From Hyphomonadaceae bacterium (lineage in GTDB: Bacteria > Pseudomonadota > Alphaproteobacteria > Caulobacterales > Hyphomonadaceae): 64,000 nt of DNA. The notes under the pieces are model-generated. The model was not told the origin of the DNA, did not search any database, and saw only the letters and a list, made by a program, of their open reading frames with translations. The position numbers and the translations under genes are program-made. Position 1 is the first letter of the stretch. Every line of letters starts with the position of its first letter. Shown here piece by piece: positions 16,909 through 26,709 of this stretch. The stretch covers positions 1-64,000 of the forward strand of contig JANQQC010000045.1 of NCBI GenBank assembly GCA_028285145.1, read 5' to 3'.

Positions 16909-17211
16909 TCAGACGATCAGCCCGAACAGCGTGATGATCACCTGAACGAAAACAGCAAGCGCCGTCAGGCCAATGACCGCCGCAACCCATGCACCGCCCA
17001 TGCCCATGGCCAGTCCACCGACAAGGCCGGCACCCGCGACGAGAACGAGGGAGACCATCCAGTTCATGCCAATGGCGAGCGTGAAGGTCAGGTAAGCGAC
17101 GACGAGGGTCGTGATGAAGCCGCCCCATACGCTGGCTTTCATGAAGCCGTCCCAGGTGCTTTTCTGGTCCGAAATGTCCATTTCGCCACGAACGTAATTG
17201 CTGTCAGCCAT
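16909..17211 (-). CDS. aa3-type cytochrome c oxidase subunit IV
   Basis: The first 25 residues (MADSNYVRGEMDISDQKSTW and the FMKAS that follows) are the family signature of the small alphaproteobacterial subunit IV: a GEMDI-DQ--TW-GF peptide and one membrane helix. In this 100-residue version further hydrophobic segments follow (residues 50-70 and 78-100), so it has about three helices, more than the minimal form. It is an accessory part of the terminal oxidase in the inner membrane. The catalytic subunits are not in the window. Confidence 0.85.
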   Translation of the reverse strand: MADSNYVRGEMDISDQKSTWDGFMKASVWGGFITTLVVAYLTFTLAIGMNWMVSLVLVAGAGLVGGLAMGMGGAWVAAVIGLTALAVFVQVIITLFGLIV

Positions 17212-17292
17212 TTGGCTCTCCGCGCATTGGTAATTGCACGTCTCTTAAGCGTCCGCCTCCCGGCGTCAAGCCGCCAAACCCGCGCAGTCGCG

Positions 17293-17718
17293 CTAGTTCA
17301 CCTTTTTCGGGTCTGCCGGTGTGTCGGGAACGAAGATGTCGGGCAGGGGCGCGGCCGGCACGCCTTCCTCTTCCAGTGCGACGCGCTCTTCTGCGGTCGT
17401 CTGGCCCCAGATGGGCCGTTCTTCCTTATCGCCATAATACATGGCGCGCGCCTCATCGGCGAAACCATCCCCGACATTGTCATATGTTTCAGCGATATGC
17501 GCCTTTGCTTTTCGGGCTAGGGCCGCAAGATCTGGCGCGGCTGACGTGTCCGTACGCTTCACGGAGGGGGCCATGATCTGCTTGCCGACGGCGGTCGAGC
17601 CGCAAAAGGCACACGTCACGTCGCCTGCCTCTTTCTGCTCGTCATAGGCCGACGAGGACTTGAACCACGCATCGAAATCGCGGTCGCAATCAGAACAGGT
17701 CAGCGCATACTTGATCAT
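17293..17718 (-). CDS. DUF1178 family protein
   Basis: The protein has 141 residues. The N terminus MIKYALTCSDCDRDFDAWF and the VTCAFCGSTAVGKQIMAPSV block form a rubredoxin-like pair of CxxC motifs. The middle part (AHIAETYDNVGDGFADEARAMYYG) and PIWGQTTAEERVALEEEGV are DUF1178 signatures. The family's role is unknown; it is probably a zinc-binding cytoplasmic protein. It lies eight bases after grxC and 290 bases after comF, as one minus-strand operon. Confidence 0.92.
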   Translation of the reverse strand: MIKYALTCSDCDRDFDAWFKSSSAYDEQKEAGDVTCAFCGSTAVGKQIMAPSVKRTDTSAAPDLAALARKAKAHIAETYDNVGDGFADEARAMYYGDKEERPIWGQTTAEERVALEEEGVPAAPLPDIFVPDTPADPKKVN

Positions 17719-17726
17719 GGGCGGTC

Positions 17727-17984
17727 TCAGGCGGTGAGCAGAGCATCCAACTGTCCGCGTTTCTCCAGCGCCATCATATCATCACAGCCGCCAATATGCT
17801 GGTCGCCGATGAAGATTTGCGGATAGGTGCGCCCGCCATTGGAGCGCTGGATCATTTCCGCGCGTTTGCCGGCATCCATACCCGCATCGATCTCTTCAAA
17901 GTCGGCGCGCTTCTTTTTCAGAAGAGATACAGCCCGCGAACAAAAAGGGCAGAAGCCGCGCGTGTAAATCGTTACCTTGGCCAA
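17727..17984 (-). CDS. grxC: Glutaredoxin 3
   Basis: This is a dithiol glutaredoxin reducing disulfides with glutathione. It begins (M)AKVTIYTRGFCPFCSRA with an intact CPFC active site and contains RTYPQIFIGDQHIGGCDD with the cis-Pro loop and GGCDD glutathione-binding motif. I chose a TTG start at 17984, which gives the canonical 85 residues and sits six bases after GGAG. A TTG at 17996 would add four residues. It lies between comF and the DUF1178 gene. Confidence 0.94.
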   Translation of the reverse strand: MAKVTIYTRGFCPFCSRAVSLLKKKRADFEEIDAGMDAGKRAEMIQRSNGGRTYPQIFIGDQHIGGCDDMMALEKRGQLDALLTA

Positions 17985-18008
17985 ACCGGTCTCCAAAACT
18001 GCTGAGCG

Positions 18009-18779
18009 CTATATGGTGACATCTTCGGCGCGGACAACGCGGGCGAGCACAAGGACGTCGACGCTCGCTGCACCAGCCTTAGTGAGCGCACGAGTACAGG
18101 CGGTCAGGGTTGCCCCGGTCGTCAAGACGTCGTCGACCAGAACGATGCGCTGTCCATCGACCAGTTTGGTCCGCGACCGGCGAACATCGAACGCGCCCTC
18201 GACGTTGCGGCGGCGAGCCCGCGCGGCGAGGCCGGCTTGCGACGGCGTGGACCTGATACGGCGCAGAATATCCATCCGTGCCGGAACACCAGAGGCACGC
18301 GAGACGGCAGCGGCAAGCCAACCCGACTGGTTGTGGCCGCGTGTTACGAGCCGGCGATAGTGCAGGGGGACGGGGACGAGCAGGTCGGCTTCAGCCAGGA
18401 GCGGGCGACCGGCACGAGCCATCCAGCCGCCCATGGCGGTAAGCCCATCGCGTCGGCCTGCGCGTTTCAGGTCGAGCACGGGGCGGCGCGAGGCATCATC
18501 ATAGACAAGGGCTGCGCGGGCGCGTTTCCAGCGGGGCGGGCGGGCTGTGCAGGCTGGGCAGACGGTCTGCTCGCCAAGGTCGATGTCCTGCGGTCGGCCG
18601 CAAAGATTGCAAAGTGGCTCGTCGATAAAGACCAGCGCCGCCCAGTCCGATGGTGCAACAGCCCCAACGCCGCCCCCGCGCTCGCCGGACACGATCGACC
18701 GGGAGGGCCATATCCACTCTGACAGTGCGGCAGCCGCGCGCTTTGCCGGGCCGTGCAACTGGTTCATATCTGGCTTCAT
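18009..18779 (-). CDS. comF: ComF family phosphoribosyltransferase-like protein
   Basis: ComF/GntX proteins take part in DNA uptake or use in several bacteria. The 256-residue protein has a four-Cys finger (CNLCGRP ... CPACTA, residues 53-75) and a PRTase domain with IVLVDDVLTTGATL as the PRPP-binding loop near the C terminus. GHNQS and the RI--T-SQ-GL-ARARR-NV block are family features. The ATG at 18779 follows a GGGAG site; an inner ATG at 18767 lacks one. Its start codon shares a CATG with that of the divergent methyltransferase. Confidence 0.9.
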   Translation of the reverse strand: MKPDMNQLHGPAKRAAAALSEWIWPSRSIVSGERGGGVGAVAPSDWAALVFIDEPLCNLCGRPQDIDLGEQTVCPACTARPPRWKRARAALVYDDASRRPVLDLKRAGRRDGLTAMGGWMARAGRPLLAEADLLVPVPLHYRRLVTRGHNQSGWLAAAVSRASGVPARMDILRRIRSTPSQAGLAARARRRNVEGAFDVRRSRTKLVDGQRIVLVDDVLTTGATLTACTRALTKAGAASVDVLVLARVVRAEDVTI

Positions 18780-19677
18780 GACCGCTCCCGCTGCCCCCAT
18801 AGTGTTTGACCGCTCACGCCTGCGCAAGCGCAGGGACAGGGCCGCTGACGGGTTTGAGGGGTTTGATTTCCTCCACCGGCGGGCAGCAGGTGAACTGGTG
18901 GAGCGGCTGGAGGATGTGTCCCGGACGTTTCCGTTGGCGCTTGATCTGTCTTCCGGTGCAGGCGGATCAGCCGCAGCGATCAGGGAGTCCGGCAAGGTGG
19001 GGCATCTTGTGGCAATGGCGCTGTCTCCTGTGGCGGCTGAGCGGTTCCGGTCGGCGAGCAACACGGCGCTGGCGGGCGATGTCGAGGTGATGCCGTTTCG
19101 CGATGACGTTTTTGATCTTGCGGTTTCCCTGCTCGATTTGCACTGGGCGAATGACCTGCCTGGGGCGCTGATCCAGATCCGCCAATGCCTTAAGCCAGAT
19201 GGGTTGTTTCTTGGTGCGCTGCTGGGAGCGGGGACGCTGAGCGAGCTGCGCCAGTCGCTACTCGCTGCCGAAGCTGAGGTGACAGGCGGGGCTTCGGCGC
19301 GGATTTCACCTCTGCCGGGGCTGCAGGATATGGCCGGATTGCTTCAGCGCGCCGGGTTCGCCCTGCCAGTAGCGGATATTGACCATGTCACCGTACGTTA
19401 TGACAGCGCATTCGAGCTGCTTAGCGATCTAAAAGGCATGGGGGAGCGTGCAGCGTTCGCCGAAACAACAGGGCGCGGGCTATCGCCGCGTATCCTGAGG
19501 CGAATGGCGGAGATTTATGCTGAACGCTTCAGCGATCCGGATGGCCGCGTGCGCGCCACTTTCGAAATGATCTGGTTGTCGGGATGGGCTCCGGCTCCGC
19601 ACCAGCCAATACCGCTCAAGCCCGGAAGCGGACGGGTCAGCCTTGCCGATGCGGTGAAGAGCTCAGGCTCCAGATAG
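18778..19677 (+). CDS. Class I SAM-dependent methyltransferase, BioC/NDUFAF5-like
   Basis: The 299-residue protein opens with IVFDRSRLRKRRDRAA, the signature of the alphaproteobacterial relatives of NDUFAF5, and has a SAM motif ALDLSSGAGGSA. A VMPFRDDVFDLAVSLLDLHWANDLPGALIQIRQCLKPDG stretch is the motif II/III region (first part LPGALIQIRQCLKPDG at about 135-150). The eukaryotic homolog NDUFAF5 hydroxylates a complex I subunit; BioC methylates malonyl-ACP. The role here is undecided. The start has only a weak ribosome site. The last 15 bases overlap mutT, which is convergent. Confidence 0.85.
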   Translation: MTAPAAPIVFDRSRLRKRRDRAADGFEGFDFLHRRAAGELVERLEDVSRTFPLALDLSSGAGGSAAAIRESGKVGHLVAMALSPVAAERFRSASNTALAGDVEVMPFRDDVFDLAVSLLDLHWANDLPGALIQIRQCLKPDGLFLGALLGAGTLSELRQSLLAAEAEVTGGASARISPLPGLQDMAGLLQRAGFALPVADIDHVTVRYDSAFELLSDLKGMGERAAFAETTGRGLSPRILRRMAEIYAERFSDPDGRVRATFEMIWLSGWAPAPHQPIPLKPGSGRVSLADAVKSSGSR

Positions 19678-20097
19678 GCGGGCGCGCTGCCAGGCCGGAC
19701 GACCGGCAAGCGCGGCGAATAGTGGGATGTCGGCCGGCGGGGCCGGATAGGTGTTCAGTTCGTCCGGCGTCACCCAGGCAAAGGCCTGCCCTTCGAGCGG
19801 TTTGGGGTCGCCCGACCAGTCATGCGCGGCAAAGAGCGGCATCAGGAGATGGAACGTCTCATAAGTGTGGCTGGCGAAGGTGACGGGCTCGAAGACCTCA
19901 GGTGCGATGCGAATATCCAGTTCCTCAGTGAGTTCGCGGGCGAGCGCGGCTTCCGGGGTCTCGCCGGTTTCAACCTTGCCACCCGGAAACTCCCAGAGTC
20001 CTGCCATCGACTTTCCTTCTGGTCGCTGAGCCAGCAGGATACGGCCTTCGCGATCAAAGAGAGCAGCGGCGGCGACCAGCAGCACAGGCCTGGTCAT
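19663..20097 (-). CDS. mutT: MutT-type NUDIX hydrolase (8-oxo-dGTP diphosphatase)
   Basis: The Nudix box is GGKVETGETPEAALARELTE followed by ELDI, matching GX5EX7REUXEE with Asp where the box usually has Gly. SMAGLWEFPGGK upstream of the box is the MutT pattern for sanitising oxidised dGTP. The 144-residue length is usual. It is the last gene of a three-gene operon, overlapping argJ by four bases (ATGA), so it should be translated with it. Confidence 0.92.
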   Translation of the reverse strand: MTRPVLLVAAAALFDREGRILLAQRPEGKSMAGLWEFPGGKVETGETPEAALARELTEELDIRIAPEVFEPVTFASHTYETFHLLMPLFAAHDWSGDPKPLEGQAFAWVTPDELNTYPAPPADIPLFAALAGRPAWQRARLSGA

Positions 20098-21335
20098 GTC
20101 CGGTACGCACCGTTGATGTCGACATAGGCGTGGGTGAGATCGCAGGTATAGACCCTCGCGGTCCCGGGACCTCGTCCGACTCTGATCGAAATGTCGATCT
20201 CGGGCTGTGCGCAGACCGCGCTTGCAGCTTCCTCGCTGTAATCCTTGGCCCGCGCGCCGCCTTCCGCGACCAGCACATCCCCGAAACGGATGTCGAGCTG
20301 TGACTGGTCGACGGGCTCAAGGGATTTGCCGACCGCCATGACAACCCGCCCCCAATTGGCGTCGCCTGCTGCGAGCGCTGTCTTCAGAAGCGGTGAATTG
20401 GCCACGCTACACGCAATCGTTCTGGCGGAGGCCGTGTTGACCGCTCCGGCGACGTCTATGGTGATGAACTTCGTCGCGCCCTCGCCGTCCTTAACGATTT
20501 GAACGGCCAGCTCTTTGCAGACTGCATTTAATTCCGCCGCAAATGCAAACAGTCTGTAGTCATCCCGGTCTTCGATGAGCGGCGCGCCTGAGGCTCCGGT
20601 GGCGAAGACCATCAGCGTATCGGAGGTTGACGTATCGCCGTCCACGGTGATGGCGTTGAAGCTTCGGTCGGTCACCTCCCGCACAAGCTCGTCGAGCAGG
20701 GCCGGGGCGATGGCTGCGTCGGTGAACGCGTAGGCGAGCATGGTTGCCATGTTCGGCGCGATCATGCCGGACCCCTTGGCGATGCCGACGATGGAGACTT
20801 CGGTTTCATCCACAGGGCACGTCGCGCTCGCGCCTTTGGGATAGGTGTCTGTTGTCATGAAGGCGCGGGCGCAGGCCTCCCAGTCGGGCGGGCCCAGCGC
20901 GGACAAGAGGTCTGGCACAATGGAGCCGACATAATTCGGATCGGGCAGCGGCTCCCCGATGACGCCGGTCGCCGCGAGGAAGCAATGGTCTTTGGGGACA
21001 TCCAGCGCGGAGACCATCGCGGCGAGACTCGCTTCGTTCTTTTCGACGCCGTTGGGCCCGGTAAAGGCATTCGAGTTTCCCGAATTGACAAGCAGGCCGC
21101 GTGCCGCGCCTTCACCCGTCTCAAGGGCTTCCCGGCACCACTGGACATCCGCCGACGCCGTTGTGGAGCGGGTGAACACGCCAGCGCATGTCGTTCCTTC
21201 GTCAAACGCGAAGAGAAAGACATCATCCCGGAGGGCTCCGTAAAAGCCCCGGGAAGCCGTGGCCGCGCGCATGCCCTTTACAGGCGGAAGCGCAGGGAAG
21301 TGGTCCGGCGCGAATGGAGAGGGTTTGAGTTTCAA
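20094..21335 (-). CDS. argJ: Bifunctional glutamate N-acetyltransferase/ornithine acetyltransferase ArgJ
   Basis: ArgJ moves the acetyl group from N-acetylornithine to glutamate. The 413-residue precursor has the self-cleavage region GSGMIAPNMATMLAYAFTDA, where the bond before the second Thr-containing ATML is cut to give alpha and beta chains. GVNSGNSNA-type and GATKFITIDVAGA segments also fit. It overlaps mutT at one end and the PPIase gene at the other, each by four bases. With argE at 13 kb, the genome has both linear and cyclic options for ornithine. Confidence 0.96.
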   Translation of the reverse strand: MKLKPSPFAPDHFPALPPVKGMRAATASRGFYGALRDDVFLFAFDEGTTCAGVFTRSTTASADVQWCREALETGEGAARGLLVNSGNSNAFTGPNGVEKNEASLAAMVSALDVPKDHCFLAATGVIGEPLPDPNYVGSIVPDLLSALGPPDWEACARAFMTTDTYPKGASATCPVDETEVSIVGIAKGSGMIAPNMATMLAYAFTDAAIAPALLDELVREVTDRSFNAITVDGDTSTSDTLMVFATGASGAPLIEDRDDYRLFAFAAELNAVCKELAVQIVKDGEGATKFITIDVAGAVNTASARTIACSVANSPLLKTALAAGDANWGRVVMAVGKSLEPVDQSQLDIRFGDVLVAEGGARAKDYSEEAASAVCAQPEIDISIRVGRGPGTARVYTCDLTHAYVDINGAYRT

Positions 21336-22255
21336 AGCGGGTCTCCCGCACCGGTCCGGCCCGGATCGAGCGGGCTTGTCTCGCGTTCAGGCCGGCCTTC
21401 CGGCGCATTGCCCGGGCGGCGTTCGATGATCGCCTCAACGCGCAATTCTTTCAGGATGCGGCTGATCTCTGAGTAAGTGAGAAAGGTCACGATTTCCGGG
21501 CGCATCTGTTCCAGCGTTTGCGGGGCTTCGGTGCGCCGGTCTTCGACGCGCAGGATGATCCAGCCATTCTCGCTTTCAAAGGGCTCCGACATGGTGCCGG
21601 TTTCGGTGTTGCCGATCATGGCGGCATAGGTGGAGGGAAGGTCCCCGGGCACGATATAGCCAAGCGAGCCACCATCGAGGCGCGTGGCGCGGTCGATAGA
21701 GTGTTCCCGCGCAATGTCGGCAAAGTCGGCCCCGTTCATCAGTTCGGTATAGAGCTCAGCGGCCTCGCTCTCGGTGTCGGCGACGATGTGGCTGACCCGG
21801 ACCTCGTCGTCGAGCTGCTGAAGCGCGACCTGCTCTTCATACATTTCCGCGATGCGGGCCTCGGTGACATCGCTCGCAACAAGGCTTTCCACCAGGATGT
21901 TGCCGAGAATCCGCTCGCGCGCGGTCTGCAGGCGGCGCTGCGCGACCGGATCCTGCGTCAGCCCCCGTTTGAGCGCTTCCTGCGCCATCAGTTTCTGGTC
22001 GATCATCTGATCGAGAATGGTGTCGTAGTCAGGGTGAGAGGGTCCAAAGGACTCGCCCGGCGCAATCACGCCCTGAGCGGCGGCCTCAAGTTCAACATCT
22101 TCCACAAAGACCGGATCGCCGTTCACGAAAGCCGCTGAAGCAGCGTCGACACGTAGGGGTGGCTCTTCCTCTACGGGCGGTTCGGAACCGCACGCAGACA
22201 GGGCAATCAGGGCAGACGCGACACCAAAGACGCGCAAATGCTTAAAATGACACAT
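21332..22255 (-). CDS. Parvulin-type peptidyl-prolyl isomerase, lipoprotein
   Basis: The 307-residue protein has a lipoprotein signal (LIALSAC, cleavage at about residue 22), an N-terminal SurA-like helical part (EAAAQGVIAPGES ... MIDQKLMAQEALKRGL), and a PPIC domain (VRVSHIVADTESEAAELY ... DGGSLGYIVPGDLPSTYAAM ... SENGWIILRVEDRR). It should fold outer-membrane or periplasmic proteins. The ATG at 22255 follows GAGG; two upstream ATG codons lack good sites. It is divergent from secA across 183 bases, a sensible pairing of export and folding. Confidence 0.92.
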   Translation of the reverse strand: MCHFKHLRVFGVASALIALSACGSEPPVEEEPPLRVDAASAAFVNGDPVFVEDVELEAAAQGVIAPGESFGPSHPDYDTILDQMIDQKLMAQEALKRGLTQDPVAQRRLQTARERILGNILVESLVASDVTEARIAEMYEEQVALQQLDDEVRVSHIVADTESEAAELYTELMNGADFADIAREHSIDRATRLDGGSLGYIVPGDLPSTYAAMIGNTETGTMSEPFESENGWIILRVEDRRTEAPQTLEQMRPEIVTFLTYSEISRILKELRVEAIIERRPGNAPEGRPERETSPLDPGRTGAGDPL

Positions 22256-22438
22256 GTTCGTCCTCATTGGGGCAGGCGCAGCCGGTCGGATTGACACCCC
22301 ATTGCGGCGTTCTTAAGTCTCGAATGCACATCGGTCGAGTGGGAGCGGCCAGCGTGTTTCACGCGCGACGTAACTCCGTTTCAACGTCTCGTCGGATATT
22401 GGCCCGGCCTCCTGCCTAAAGCGATTTGGTTTTCTTGT

Positions 22439-25159
22439 ATGTTGTCTGTCGCCCGTAAGATTTTCGGTTCCTCGAATGATCGTAAGCTCAAGCCCCTGAC
22501 GGCTCGCGTCAATCGCATCAACGCGCTTGAGCCGATGATGGAGGCGCTGTCCGACACCGCGCTGAAAGCAAAGACCGAGGAGTTCCGCACCCGGCTGGCC
22601 GAGGGCGCATCGCTCGACAGCCTGCTGGAAGAGGCCTTTGCGGTTGTTCGCGAGGGTTCGAAGCGCTCGCTTGGCATGCGGCATTTCGACGTTCAGCTGA
22701 TGGGCGGCATGGTGCTGAACAATGGCGCGATTGCCGAAATGCGCACCGGCGAAGGCAAGACGCTGGTGGCCACGCTGGCGGTCTACCTCAACGCGCTGGA
22801 GGGCAAGGGCGTCCACGTCGTGACGGTGAACGACTACCTTGCCAAACGCGATGCAGAATGGATGGGCCAGCTCTACGGCTTCCTTGGCATGTCGACGGGT
22901 GTGATCGTTCCCGGCATGAGCGATCCCGAGCGCCGCGAGGCCTATCACTCAGATGTGACCTACGGCACGAACAACGAGTTCGGCTTCGACTATCTGCGCG
23001 ACAATATGAAGTATGCGCTGAGCGACATGGTCCAGCGCGATCATCATTATGCAATCGTCGATGAGGTGGACTCCATCCTGATTGATGAGGCGCGCACCCC
23101 GTTGATCATCTCGGGGCCGACCGACGACCGCTCAGAGCTTTACCGCGCCGTGGATGCGCTGATCCCACAGCTGGAAGACGAAGATTTCGAACTTGATGAG
23201 AAGCAGCGCTCGGTCGTGTTCACAGAAGAGGGCTCAGAGAAAGTCGAGCAGTTGCTGACCGAGGCGGGCGTACTGGAAGGGTCTCTGTGGGAACCGGCCA
23301 ACATCTCCATCGTCCACCACACCAACCAGGCGCTGCGCGCGCACAAGATGTTCCAGCGGGACAAGGACTACATCGTGAAGGATGAGCAGGTGATGCTCAT
23401 TGATGAGTTCACTGGCCGCATGATGGAAGGCCGGCGCCTGTCTGAGGGCCTGCACCAGGCCATCGAAGCCAAGGAAAAGGTCGACATCAAGCCCGAGAAC
23501 CAGACGCTCGCCTCGATCACCTTCCAGAACTATTTCCGCCTCTATGAAAAACTGGCCGGCATGACCGGCACAGCCCTGACCGAGGCTGATGAGTTTGCCG
23601 ACATCTACAAACTTGAAGTCGTCGACCTGCCGACCAACAAGCCGATCATGCGGATTGATGAGGATGATGTCGTCTACCGATCGGCGCAGGCGAAATATGA
23701 CGAGATCATCGCCGTGGTCCGCGAAGCTCAGAAGAACGGGCAGCCCGTTCTGCTCGGTACGGCCTCAATCGAGAAGTCAGAGCTTCTGTCCTCACTTCTG
23801 AAGAAGGCCAAGGTGCCGCATGAAGTGCTGAATGCCCGCCATCACGAGCGTGAGGCTTACATCGTGGCGCAGGCCGGCGTGCCGGGCGCGGTGACGGTTG
23901 CAACCAACATGGCCGGCCGGGGGACAGACATTCAGCTTGGCGGCAACCTCGAAATGCGGGTCGAGGAAGAATCCGAGAAGATCCGCCAGAAGGAAAAGCG
24001 CGAGCCGACCGAGTCAGAAATCTCGATGATCACCTCGCAGGTGAAAGCCGAGATCGAGGTGAAGAAGAAGCAGGCGCTGGATGCGGGTGGCCTGTTCGTG
24101 ATCGGAACCGAGCGCCATGAGAGTCGCCGGATCGATAACCAGCTAAGAGGCCGGACGGGCCGTCAGGGCGATCCGGGCCGCTCGAAATTCTTTATCTCCA
24201 TCGAAGACGATCTGATGCGCATCTTCGCCGCCGAACGGCTGGAAGTCGTCATGCGCCGTCTTGGCATCAAGGAAGATGAGGGCATCACCCATCCCTGGAT
24301 GAACAAGGCGATGGAGACCTCGCAAGGCAAGATCGAGACGCGCAACTATGAGATGCGCAAGAACGTCCTGAAGTATGACGATGTCATCAATGACCAGCGC
24401 AAGGTAACCTTCGAACAGCGCCGGGACTTCATGCACTCCGATACGGTCGGGGATACGATCGCGGACATGCGCGAGGATGTGATTGACGGCATTGTTGCTG
24501 CGACCATGCCGGAAAAGGCCTATGCCGAGCAGTGGGACATTGCCGGTCTCGATGAGATGATCAAGCGCGATCTCGGGCTCGACCTGCCTGTGGCGGACTG
24601 GGCGGCGGAAGAGGGCGTCGCCAATGAGGAGGTCCATGAACGGATATCCAAAGCGGCCGCCGATTCTTATGCTGCCAAGCGTAAAGCGGCGGGCGACCAG
24701 CAGGTCGACCATATTGAGAAGCAGGTCCTGCTTCAGGTTCTGGACCTGCGCTGGCGGGAACACCTGCAGCAGATCGACCAGCTGCGCTCGGTGATCCATT
24801 TGCGCGGCTACGGCCAGCGCAACCCTCTGAACGAATTCAAGGAAGAAGCTTTCAAGCTGTTCCACGCACTGCTGGCGGACCTGCGGTCAACAGTGACGCG
24901 ATCCCTGATGAATCTGCGGGTTGAGGCGGCACCACCACCCCCGCCAACGCCGCCGCGGACTTTTGAAACCCATGTCGATCCGGATACGGGCGTAAACGAA
25001 ATGGCCTCGACTTCCGGGCCGGTAGCCGAACCGCCACCGAACTCCCGCGTCGCGCAGGCCGAGGCCGACTGGTCGAAGACGCCGCGTAATGCGCCATGCC
25101 CATGCGGGTCTGGAAAGAAGTTCAAGCATTGCCACGGGGCGCTGGCCGGACAGGTCTGA
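22439..25159 (+). CDS. secA: Preprotein translocase ATPase SecA
   Basis: SecA is the motor that drives proteins through SecYEG. At 906 residues it is complete. It has Walker [13 protein letters not shown] (about residue 100), [16 protein letters not shown], the Walker B region [20 protein letters not shown], and [14 protein letters not shown] and [12 protein letters not shown] of the second motor half. A Pro-rich linker precedes the C-terminal zinc finger [16 protein letters not shown]. The start [18 protein letters not shown] is the usual N terminus. The upstream 183 bases hold no gene. Confidence 0.98.
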   Translation: MLSVARKIFGSSNDRKLKPLTARVNRINALEPMMEALSDTALKAKTEEFRTRLAEGASLDSLLEEAFAVVREGSKRSLGMRHFDVQLMGGMVLNNGAIAEMRTGEGKTLVATLAVYLNALEGKGVHVVTVNDYLAKRDAEWMGQLYGFLGMSTGVIVPGMSDPERREAYHSDVTYGTNNEFGFDYLRDNMKYALSDMVQRDHHYAIVDEVDSILIDEARTPLIISGPTDDRSELYRAVDALIPQLEDEDFELDEKQRSVVFTEEGSEKVEQLLTEAGVLEGSLWEPANISIVHHTNQALRAHKMFQRDKDYIVKDEQVMLIDEFTGRMMEGRRLSEGLHQAIEAKEKVDIKPENQTLASITFQNYFRLYEKLAGMTGTALTEADEFADIYKLEVVDLPTNKPIMRIDEDDVVYRSAQAKYDEIIAVVREAQKNGQPVLLGTASIEKSELLSSLLKKAKVPHEVLNARHHEREAYIVAQAGVPGAVTVATNMAGRGTDIQLGGNLEMRVEEESEKIRQKEKREPTESEISMITSQVKAEIEVKKKQALDAGGLFVIGTERHESRRIDNQLRGRTGRQGDPGRSKFFISIEDDLMRIFAAERLEVVMRRLGIKEDEGITHPWMNKAMETSQGKIETRNYEMRKNVLKYDDVINDQRKVTFEQRRDFMHSDTVGDTIADMREDVIDGIVAATMPEKAYAEQWDIAGLDEMIKRDLGLDLPVADWAAEEGVANEEVHERISKAAADSYAAKRKAAGDQQVDHIEKQVLLQVLDLRWREHLQQIDQLRSVIHLRGYGQRNPLNEFKEEAFKLFHALLADLRSTVTRSLMNLRVEAAPPPPPTPPRTFETHVDPDTGVNEMASTSGPVAEPPPNSRVAQAEADWSKTPRNAPCPCGSGKKFKHCHGALAGQV

Positions 25160-25294
25160 GACCGCCCGATCCTTAACGAATGCTAAGAATCGCCGCGTTT
25201 CAGCCGCGCGAAAACCCGGCATGCGCCTGACTGACGCCTTTTGCGCTGATCAGTTTTCAGCCTTGCAAACATAATCTGCAAGGAGGCGCGGTTC

Positions 25295-26707
25295 ATGACC
25301 GACACATCACAGGGCCCGCCCGGCAATTCGCCGACCTCTTCCATTACCAGCGCCGTCGGCGCGCTGGTTCCACATCGGTCGGCAGGATTGAAGCTGCTCC
25401 TCGTTTGCGGGCTGGCCCTGCTGATGGCGATCCCGGCGCTCTTCGTTTTTGGCGTGGTTCAGGACCGCTCCAGCGGGGCCTCGCATGCTCTGAACGAAGT
25501 CAGCCAGAAAGTGGGCGGGCAGCAGTCTGTTCTCGGGCCTGTTCTGGCCTTGCCCTATAGCCGGACGCCGAATCCTCAAAAGCCTGACGTCGTCGTCCAC
25601 GGCGTGGCCATTGCCTATGCGGAAGAGGGGAGTGTCACAGCGGATGTCAGCGTTGAGGAGCGCGAGCGGGGCATTTACCTGGTGCCAGTGTTCAACGCTG
25701 AGATGGACTTCGAGGCGCGTTTCGATCCTGCTGCCCTGCGAGGCGCTTTGCCTCCGGATGCGAGCCCGGTTTGGTCTGATGCGCGGATCTATTTCGGCGT
25801 CAGCGACAATCGCGGCATCGGGGCGACCCACCTGCGCGTGAATGGTGCCTCGGTTCCGGTCGAGCCCGCGCCATACCTGCATCGCCATGATGGTGGTTAT
25901 CACCCCGTCCCGGCTTCCGGTGTGTCGCTCGCGGGCGGCGACTGGGCTGGATTGCAGACGGCAGAAGCCCCATTCGATGTTGATCTGGCACTCTCGCTTA
26001 CCGGCGCGCAGCGCCTTGCTGTGGGGCCATTTGCCAAGACGACCACCATGTCGATGACCAGCGACTGGGAGTCGCCAAGCTTTACCGGTGGCATTCTGCC
26101 GGGCGCTCACAATGCCTCCGAGGAGGGGGTCGAAGGTTTCACGGCCTCGTGGAGTGTTCCTTATCTGGCGCGAAACATTCCGGGAGCCGGGCCGATGCTG
26201 AACCTGTCGGATGTAACCGCCTGGGACCAGCGTGACATGGCCGTGCGGTTCATGCGCGAAGGTAATCCGTATCAGAGTGTCCAGCGCGCTCTGAAGTATG
26301 CCGCCATGTTCGTTGGCTTTGTCTTCCTGGCTTACTTCCTGTTCGAAATCGCCAGTGGATTGCGCGCCCACCCGGCGCAATATGTTCTTGTCGGTTTGGC
26401 GCAGGCGATTTTCTATCTGCTTCTGCTGGCGCTGTCTGAGCGGATCGGATTTGACGGCGCATTCTTCCTCGCCGCGACCATGACGGTCGGCCTCACAGCG
26501 GCCTATGCGGCTTCTGTGTTTCGGTCGATGGCCTATGGGCTCCGCGCGCTTGGCGTTCTGTCAGGGATTTACGGACTGATCTTCATCCTGATGCGGGCCG
26601 AAGATCACGCGCTGCTGGCTGGCGCGTTTGCGAGCTTTGCGGCGATTGCGCTGACCATGTGGATGACCCGCCATATCGACTGGTATGGGGAACGAAGCGC
26701 GGCGTAG
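25295..26707 (+). CDS. creD: CreD family inner membrane protein
   Basis: CreD proteins are linked to envelope integrity and beta-lactam or colicin tolerance. The 470-residue protein has one N-terminal membrane helix (about 32-55). A long periplasmic domain contains GGQQSVLGPVLALPYSR and FTASWSVPYLARNIP. At least five C-terminal helices begin at VQRALKYAAMFVGFVFLAYFL, a CreD hallmark. A GGAGG site precedes the ATG. There are no creBC-like regulators nearby. It ends two bases before the convergent acyltransferase gene. Confidence 0.92.
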   Translation: MTDTSQGPPGNSPTSSITSAVGALVPHRSAGLKLLLVCGLALLMAIPALFVFGVVQDRSSGASHALNEVSQKVGGQQSVLGPVLALPYSRTPNPQKPDVVVHGVAIAYAEEGSVTADVSVEERERGIYLVPVFNAEMDFEARFDPAALRGALPPDASPVWSDARIYFGVSDNRGIGATHLRVNGASVPVEPAPYLHRHDGGYHPVPASGVSLAGGDWAGLQTAEAPFDVDLALSLTGAQRLAVGPFAKTTTMSMTSDWESPSFTGGILPGAHNASEEGVEGFTASWSVPYLARNIPGAGPMLNLSDVTAWDQRDMAVRFMREGNPYQSVQRALKYAAMFVGFVFLAYFLFEIASGLRAHPAQYVLVGLAQAIFYLLLLALSERIGFDGAFFLAATMTVGLTAAYAASVFRSMAYGLRALGVLSGIYGLIFILMRAEDHALLAGAFASFAAIALTMWMTRHIDWYGERSAA

Positions 26708-26709
26708 GC

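Noticed and set aside
24143-24865. 240-codon minus-strand frame inside secA
   Set aside because: Antisense to strongly conserved SecA sequence.
24930-24960. CCACC/CCGCC repeat in secA as a microsatellite
   Set aside because: It encodes the ordinary Pro-rich linker before the SecA zinc finger.
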